64,000 nt of DNA from Rahnella inusitata (GTDB taxonomy: Bacteria; Pseudomonadota; Gammaproteobacteria; Enterobacterales; Enterobacteriaceae), in the NCBI RefSeq assembly GCF_003263515.1, contig NZ_JYDE01000002.1, positions 124,001 to 188,000 of the forward strand, written 5' to 3'. The translations under genes were made by a program, and so were the position numbers. The notes below the pieces were generated by a model. It was not told the origin of the DNA. It worked only from the letters and a program-made list of their open reading frames with translations, and ran no database searches. Below, in pieces: positions 59,357 through 64,000 of the stretch. Within the stretch, counting starts at the first letter, position 1; each line of letters begins with the position of its first letter.

Positions 59357-60235
59357 TCAGAATAGTTTTTTAGACCACCCGAGTTTGGTGCTTAAGGTAT
59401 TGAAATAACTGTAATCCTTTGGATGAATAAGGTTCAGGTGGAACTCGCTGCGACGAATCACGACTTCTTCACCTGTCTGGATAGGCAACGCAATCTGGCT
59501 GTCACAGCTGATTTCCAGATCAGTGCTCATATGCGAGAACCGCAGGCAAATGGTGCTGTTACTGTTAATGACCAGCGGACGCGCCGAGAGCGTGTGTGGG
59601 AACATCGGCACCAGCGCAATCGCTTCTAACGTCGGCGTCAGGATCGGGCCACCGCCGGAGAGCGAATACGCCGTTGAACCCGTAGGTGTTGATATAATCA
59701 GGCCGTCGGAGCGTTGAGAAAACGCGAATTTGTCGTCGATATAGACTTCAAATTCAATCATGTGTGCGACTTTGCCCGGATGGAGCACCACTTCGTTGAT
59801 AGCCGTGCTCACGCGACATTGCTGACCTTTACAGCGCACCATCGCTTCCAGCAGGAAACGTTGCTCACTGATATATTCGCCTTGTAAAACGTCATCCAGC
59901 TGCTGTAATGCGTTGTCCGGATCCAGGTCGGTGAGAAACCCAAGGTTACCGCGGTTAATGCCGATAACTTTTATGTCATAGCGCGCCAGTACCCGTGCCG
60001 CGCCGAGCATATTGCCGTCACCGCCGACCACAACAGCCAGATCTGCTAATTTACCGATGTCCGTCAGACTGCCGGTTTGCGCGCCTTCCAGGGCTAAATC
60101 TTGCGCCACCTGCCGCTCAACAATCACCTGATAACCCTTTGAGATTAGCCAGTGATAGAGCATTTCATGGGTGGCAAGTGCGGAAGGATGGCGAGGGTGT
60201 CCGACTATCCCAATGCACTCAAATTTTTTATTCAT
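59357..60235 (-). CDS. nadK: NAD kinase
   Basis: Phosphorylates NAD to NADP with ATP. 292 aa, equal to E. coli. Signature [39 protein letters not shown] in the N-terminal lobe, and the conserved [24 protein letters not shown] in the C-terminal beta domain. It ends [16 protein letters not shown]. It shares its upstream region with grpE, divergent, as in E. coli. Confidence 0.97.
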   Translation of the reverse strand: MNKKFECIGIVGHPRHPSALATHEMLYHWLISKGYQVIVERQVAQDLALEGAQTGSLTDIGKLADLAVVVGGDGNMLGAARVLARYDIKVIGINRGNLGFLTDLDPDNALQQLDDVLQGEYISEQRFLLEAMVRCKGQQCRVSTAINEVVLHPGKVAHMIEFEVYIDDKFAFSQRSDGLIISTPTGSTAYSLSGGGPILTPTLEAIALVPMFPHTLSARPLVINSNSTICLRFSHMSTDLEISCDSQIALPIQTGEEVVIRRSEFHLNLIHPKDYSYFNTLSTKLGWSKKLF

Positions 60236-60302
60236 CGCTGTGGTTATCCTCAGCAGGGTGTGATGACTCCTGCATTATGACCGGTTTCATTAAAAACCAA
60301 AC

Positions 60303-60330
60303 CTTGAATCCCCGGTTTTGATCCCCATAA
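60303..60330 (+). promoter_or_regulatory. Sigma-32 (heat-shock) promoter of grpE
   Basis: CTTGAA (60303-60308), 14-bp spacer, then CCCCATAA (60323-60330). This agrees with the sigma-32 consensus CTTGAA and CCCCATNT, and lies about 43 bp upstream of the grpE ATG. Confidence 0.88.
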
Positions 60331-60372
60331 TAAGCCAACTAGCAAGATTAATGCTAAAACGCGGAGATATTC

Positions 60373-60960
60373 ATGAGTAGTAAAGAACATAAGACACCTG
60401 ACGAGCAAGTCTCTGAAGAACTGAATCAGGAACAAGAGCTGCATGCGCAAGCGGAAACTCAGGCGGCAGATGTCGTTGACCCGCGCGATGAACGCATTGC
60501 TGAATTAGAAGCACAGCTGAAAGAAGTCCAGCAGCGTGAGCGTGACAGCCTGCTGCGTGCGAAAGCGGAAGTGGAAAACGTCCGTCGCCGTACTGAACTG
60601 GATATCGAAAAAGCACATAAATTCGCCCTGGAAAAATTCTCCGGCGAGTTGCTGCCAGTTATTGATAACCTGGAACGTGCGATCGATTTGGCTGATAAAT
60701 CCAATCCTGAACTGACCGGTCTGATTGAAGGGGTTGAGCTGACCCTGAAATCCATGCTGGATGCGGTTCGCAAGTTCGGTATGGAAGTGGTGGGCGATAT
60801 TCACGTCCCATTCAATCCTGAACTGCATCAGGCGATGACCATGATGGAATCCGAAGAGCTGGAGCCTAATCACGTGATTATGGTTATGCAGAAGGGTTAC
60901 ACGCTGAATGGTCGTCTTCTACGCCCGGCGATGGTCGCGGTTTCAAAGGCGAAAGCCTGA
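60373..60960 (+). CDS. grpE: Nucleotide exchange factor GrpE
   Basis: Releases ADP from DnaK and works as a thermosensor through its long helices. 195 aa (E. coli 197). Acidic N-terminal segment ([21 protein letters not shown]), a dimerising helix from about 38 to 88 ([23 protein letters not shown]), and the C-terminal beta domain with [26 protein letters not shown] and [22 protein letters not shown]. Transcribed from the sigma-32 promoter described above, divergent from nadK. Confidence 0.97.
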   Translation: MSSKEHKTPDEQVSEELNQEQELHAQAETQAADVVDPRDERIAELEAQLKEVQQRERDSLLRAKAEVENVRRRTELDIEKAHKFALEKFSGELLPVIDNLERAIDLADKSNPELTGLIEGVELTLKSMLDAVRKFGMEVVGDIHVPFNPELHQAMTMMESEELEPNHVIMVMQKGYTLNGRLLRPAMVAVSKAKA

Positions 60961-60989
60961 TTCTGTTTTGAACAGAGACAGATGATGAG

Positions 60990-61018
60990 AGAGGCACCTT
61001 TGCGGGTGCCTCTTTTTT
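60990..61018 (+). terminator. Terminator of grpE
   Basis: AGAGGCACC / TTTGCG / GGTGCCTCT followed by six T. It lies between convergent grpE and ung; only the grpE side has the T-run. Confidence 0.87.
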
Positions 61019-61021
61019 ACG

Positions 61022-61705
61022 TCATTCTGCAGGTAATACTGGCACCCAATCGATGGGAGCCAGCCCCTGTTGTTCCAACAAGGTATTCGCCTGAGAGAAA
61101 TGTTTGCAACCCAGGAACCCGCGATGTGCCGAAAGCGGGGAAGGGTGCGGCGCTTTCAGAACATGATGGCGTTGCGTATCTATAATGTTGCCCTTTTTCT
61201 GTGCATGCGAACCCCACAGTAAGAAGACAATCCCTTCGCGATTTTCATTCAGTGCCGCAATCACCCGATCGGTGAACGTTTCCCAGCCCAGTTTGGCGTG
61301 AGAGTGGGCCTGCCCGCCTTCAACGGTCAGAACCGTGTTAAGCAGTAACACCCCCTGATCGGCCCAGCTTTGCAGATAGCCGTGGTTCGGACGCTCAAAC
61401 CCCGGAATATCCGTCATCAGCTCTTTATACATATTCACCAGCGATGGGGGCGCAGGAATACCGGGACGCACGGAGAAGGATAAACCGTGTGCCTGATTAG
61501 GACCGTGGTAAGGGTCCTGCCCGAGAATCACCACTTTCACATCCGCCAGCTCTGCCGAGCGAAAGGCGTTAAACACATCCTGTTGCGGCGGATAAATGGT
61601 TTTCCCTGCTGCACGTTCAGCGGCAACGAACTTCAGGGTTTCAACGAAGTAGGGCTTTTCTTTTTCCTGACCAATCACGTCATGCCAGGTGAGAGTAGTG
61701 GACAT
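61022..61705 (-). CDS. ung: Uracil-DNA glycosylase
   Basis: Removes uracil from DNA, first step of base-excision repair. 227 aa (E. coli 229). Catalytic Asp in [21 protein letters not shown] at ~64, the His in [11 protein letters not shown] near residue 187, and [27 protein letters not shown]. It ends WVPVLPAE. Its 5' side faces grcA across 340 bp. Confidence 0.97.
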   Translation of the reverse strand: MSTTLTWHDVIGQEKEKPYFVETLKFVAAERAAGKTIYPPQQDVFNAFRSAELADVKVVILGQDPYHGPNQAHGLSFSVRPGIPAPPSLVNMYKELMTDIPGFERPNHGYLQSWADQGVLLLNTVLTVEGGQAHSHAKLGWETFTDRVIAALNENREGIVFLLWGSHAQKKGNIIDTQRHHVLKAPHPSPLSAHRGFLGCKHFSQANTLLEQQGLAPIDWVPVLPAE

Positions 61706-62045
61706 TGACGCTCTCCTTTTGAAGGTAATTTTGTTGCGCGTAGCTTACCTGCTCGTTCTTCTGAGTGAAACCCGCACATCATTTTGCTGATGTTTATCTG
61801 TGGCTTAAGGTTTTCGTGCAAATTTTATTGATAATTTACAAAAATAATTTAAGTAAAGGGCTTGGAAAAATTGATATAAAACATAAATATGCCGTGAGCA
61901 GGAAATAGGCACACTAAAAAGATTGATATTAGTCAAGGTTTGCGGGGTGTAGTGCTGTTATATCTGAGAGCAGAAATAACAGGTTGCCGTATGAACCTGG
62001 CACTCAACCTATTAACAGTATCGTAGCCAATTATGGAGGCAACAT
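61706..62045 (+). promoter_or_regulatory. ung-grcA intergenic region with two FNR-like sites
   Basis: 340 bp, AT-rich, no gene. TTGATATTAGTCAA (61923-61936) matches the FNR consensus TTGAT-N4-ATCAA with one mismatch. A weaker TTGATATAAAACAT lies at 61871-61884. Their centres are 52 bp apart, and a -10-like TTATAT at 61958-61963 puts the start near 61970, so the sites lie near -40.5 and -92.5. E. coli yfiD has the same tandem FNR pair at -40.5 and -93.5. Confidence 0.65.
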
Positions 62046-62429
62046 ATGATCACCGGGATCCAAATTACCAAAACTAACAACGAAGCCCTGAAAAATTCTT
62101 TCTGGCTGCTGGATGATGAGAAAGCGGAAGCTCGCTGCGTGTGTGCAAAAGCGGGTTATGCGGAAGACCAGATCGTTGCTGTCAGCGAACTCGGCCAGTT
62201 CGAATACCGTGAAGTGCCGATGGAAGTTCAACCGACTGTACGCGTAGAGGGTGGCCAACACCTGAACGTTAACGTACTGCGTCGCGAAACGCTGGAAGAT
62301 GCGGTTAAGCATCCTGAAAAATACCCACAGCTGACCATTCGTGTGTCCGGCTATGCGGTACGTTTTAACTCCCTGACTGCTGAACAGCAGCGTGACGTGA
62401 TCACCCGTACCTTCACCGAAAGCCTGTAA
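62046..62429 (+). CDS. grcA: Autonomous glycyl radical cofactor GrcA (YfiD)
   Basis: Spare C-terminal domain that rescues pyruvate formate-lyase after oxygen cleaves it. 127 aa, equal to E. coli. The glycyl radical site is the Gly of [12 protein letters not shown] near residue 102. Other family text: [25 protein letters not shown] and [30 protein letters not shown] lies nine bases before the ATG. Upstream FNR-like sites fit anaerobic induction. Confidence 0.97.
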   Translation: MITGIQITKTNNEALKNSFWLLDDEKAEARCVCAKAGYAEDQIVAVSELGQFEYREVPMEVQPTVRVEGGQHLNVNVLRRETLEDAVKHPEKYPQLTIRVSGYAVRFNSLTAEQQRDVITRTFTESL

Positions 62430-62460
62430 TCACAGCGCTGTTTCGCTGACTGAATCCAAT

Positions 62461-62489
62461 AAAAAACCGCCTGAAAAGGCGGTTTTTTT
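62461..62489 (+). terminator. Terminator of grcA
   Basis: A6-CCGCC / TGAAAA / GGCGG-T7, between convergent grcA and srmB. A-rich on the left, so it may serve both. Confidence 0.88.
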
Positions 62490-62516
62490 CATCTGAATCA
62501 GGTGATTAGCTGATAC

Positions 62517-63845
62517 TTATTTTGACGCGTCTTTCGCCGCATCAGGTTTTACGCGGCGTTTGCCTACGTTTTTACTGTCGCGATGGCGAACCTTCACTTT
62601 CACCTTCGATTTTTCCTGCGCGGATTTCTGTTTCTCTTTACGCTTCGCCAGCACTTTCTTCGATGGCTTGCCTGTGGTTTTCTCGCTTGGTGCTTTCGTT
62701 TTCGGACGCAGTTCGTCGATCACGCGAGGTTTCAGCGGCTCATTCAGATAACGGCCAATTTTGCCCAGCAGCAGATGGTCATGCGCTTCCACGAACGAAA
62801 TAGCGGTACCTTTACGGCCAGCACGGCCGGTACGCCCGATACGGTGCAGGTAGATATCAGCCGTCAGCGGCAGGTCAAAGTTGAAGACGTGGCTGATGTC
62901 GTTGATGTCCAGACCGCGCGCGGCGATATCGGTGGCAACCAGCACGTTCACGCGGTCTTCGACCATGCGTTTAACCGCTTCAGTACGCTTAACCTGAACC
63001 ATTTCGCCTTCGAGATAGCAGGAGTTAATTCCCGCTTCGCGCAGCCATGCAACCAGTTCGTGAACACGCTCACGCTTACGCACGAAGATCACGGATTTGG
63101 TGACATCTTCCTGTTTCAGCAGATGGATCAGCATCTGCGTTTTGTGTGGCACATCATCAACGCGGTAATACCACTGCAGGATCTTCTTGCGTTCGCGACG
63201 TGACGGATCGGCTTCGATCTCTACCGGTTCAGTCAGAATGCGTTCGGCGAATTCACGGATGGCTTCCCCTTCAAGCGTTGCGGAGAACAGCAACGTCTGT
63301 TTGCGCCAGCGTGCTTCGGCAGAAATGGTTTCGATATCCTGCGCAAAACCCATGTCCAGCATGCGGTCAGCTTCATCGAGGATCAGCGTTTCGATGGCGC
63401 GGCAATCGAAATTTTCTTCTTTAATGTATTGCAGCAAACGGCCAGTCGTCGCGACGACAATGTCCTGGTTTTCGCTGAATACTTCGGCATGGTTCATGTA
63501 AGCCACGCCGCCGGTGATCGTCGCGATATCCAGATCGGTATGCTTAGCGAGTTCGCGTGCCTGATCGGCAACCTGCATGGCCAGTTCACGGGTTGGCGTG
63601 AGGATCAGAATTCGTGGCGGACCAGATTTCTTACGCGGGAAATCCAGCAAATGTTGCAATGCAGGCAACAGGAATGCCGCTGTTTTGCCGGTGCCGGTAG
63701 GAGCCGAACCCAACACATCGCGTCCGTCCATTGCAGGCGGAATTGCCTCTGCCTGAATGACAGTCGGGCGGGTATAGCCTTTTTCGCCTAAGGCGTCTAG
63801 CAGGCGTTCATCGAGTTCGAGTTCGGAAAAATTCGTTACAGTCAT
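62517..63845 (-). CDS. srmB: ATP-dependent RNA helicase SrmB
   Basis: DEAD-box helicase for early 50S subunit assembly. 442 aa (E. coli 444). Motifs in order: Q motif (GYTRPTVIQAEAIPPAMDGRD), I (SAPTGTGKTAAF), Ia (LTPTRELAMQVADQ), II (LDEADRMLDMG), III (SATLEG), IV-V (FVRKRERVHELV, ATDIAARGLDI) and VI (HRIGRTGRAGRKG). The C-terminal tail is Lys/Arg-rich (KKVLAKRKEKQKSAQ). N-terminus MTVTNFSELELDERLLDALGEKG matches the SrmB family. Confidence 0.96.
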   Translation of the reverse strand: MTVTNFSELELDERLLDALGEKGYTRPTVIQAEAIPPAMDGRDVLGSAPTGTGKTAAFLLPALQHLLDFPRKKSGPPRILILTPTRELAMQVADQARELAKHTDLDIATITGGVAYMNHAEVFSENQDIVVATTGRLLQYIKEENFDCRAIETLILDEADRMLDMGFAQDIETISAEARWRKQTLLFSATLEGEAIREFAERILTEPVEIEADPSRRERKKILQWYYRVDDVPHKTQMLIHLLKQEDVTKSVIFVRKRERVHELVAWLREAGINSCYLEGEMVQVKRTEAVKRMVEDRVNVLVATDIAARGLDINDISHVFNFDLPLTADIYLHRIGRTGRAGRKGTAISFVEAHDHLLLGKIGRYLNEPLKPRVIDELRPKTKAPSEKTTGKPSKKVLAKRKEKQKSAQEKSKVKVKVRHRDSKNVGKRRVKPDAAKDASK

Positions 63846-63974
63846 GGTCTACCTCTACTTGGGGCGCCGATTATAGACGTGTTAGACGCGATCTTCACCT
63901 ATTTAAGCGGTTTGTGTACCTTTTCCTCTGCATCTCTTTGCCCTATGCTACGTCAGTTTTCGTTCACAGGCCTG

Positions 63975-64000
63975 ATGACTGGCGCAATTACGGTGAAATC
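63975..64000 (+). CDS. Possible start of trmN6 (cut by window end)
   Basis: In E. coli srmB is divergent from trmN6 (yfiC, tRNA m6A37 methyltransferase). An ATG at 63975 opens a frame (MTGAITVK) to the window end, with CAGG a few bases upstream. Only eight codons are visible, so the name rests on synteny alone. Confidence 0.3.

Overview
The window is chromosomal DNA of an Enterobacterales bacterium. Conserved proteins (SerA, RpiA, GcvP, GrpE, SmpB, RecN, LacY) read almost like their E. coli counterparts, and the tmRNA carries the ANDENYALAA tag. Accessory genes and gene order differ from E. coli, and I would guess a Yersiniaceae-type genome (Rahnella or a relative). That taxonomic guess is inference. 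No plasmid or phage replication genes are present.

Layout. (1) 1-5.6 kb: the end of lacI, a lac control region and lacZ-lacY with no lacA. (2) 5.7-24.1 kb: a backbone block of mscS, argO, yggE, argP, rpiA, serA, ydgU-asr, fau-ssrS(6S RNA)-zapA, ygfB-pepP-ubiH-ubiI, gcvTHP and ygfF. (3) 24.1-32.5 kb: a sugar operon made of a DeoR regulator, an ABC importer (binding protein, double ATPase, two permeases), an AlsE-like epimerase, an AlsK-like ROK kinase and a ribokinase-family kinase. I infer a ketohexose such as allulose, or a similar sugar. A triple CAAACGGTCA repeat and a CRP-like site precede it. (4) 32.6-34.6 kb: an AT-rich gene for a secreted beta-helix protein ending in two 108-residue repeats. 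(5) 34.9-45.7 kb: single genes, namely an HD hydrolase, trhA, an orphan amino-acid N-monooxygenase, phzF, LysR / M20 peptidase / orphan binding protein, an XRE-cupin regulator facing a GNAT, ada and two more GNATs. (6) 45.8-52.4 kb: a galactitol operon gatZABCDY with an intact divergent gatR. (7) 52.4-55.2 kb: a decayed integrated element at the 3' end of ssrA, with a C-terminally truncated P4-type integrase, a small 45-aa ORF, a frameshifted terminase small subunit and the tail of a binding-protein gene. (8) 55.3-64 kb: backbone ssrA, smpB, ratA-ratB, bamE, recN, nadK, grpE, ung, grcA, srmB and perhaps the first codons of trmN6.

How the parts work together. The lac, allulose-like and gat clusters each combine uptake, phosphorylation or hydrolysis, and a local repressor. 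SerA, GcvTHP and Fau connect serine, glycine and one-carbon metabolism. Stress regulation can be read from the DNA in several places: an RstA box at asr, three LexA boxes at recN, a sigma-32 promoter at grpE and paired FNR-like sites at grcA. No wholly unknown multi-gene system is obvious. The least explained items are the beta-helix protein with its C-terminal repeats, the exact substrate of the sugar operon, and the 45-aa ORF in the ssrA island.
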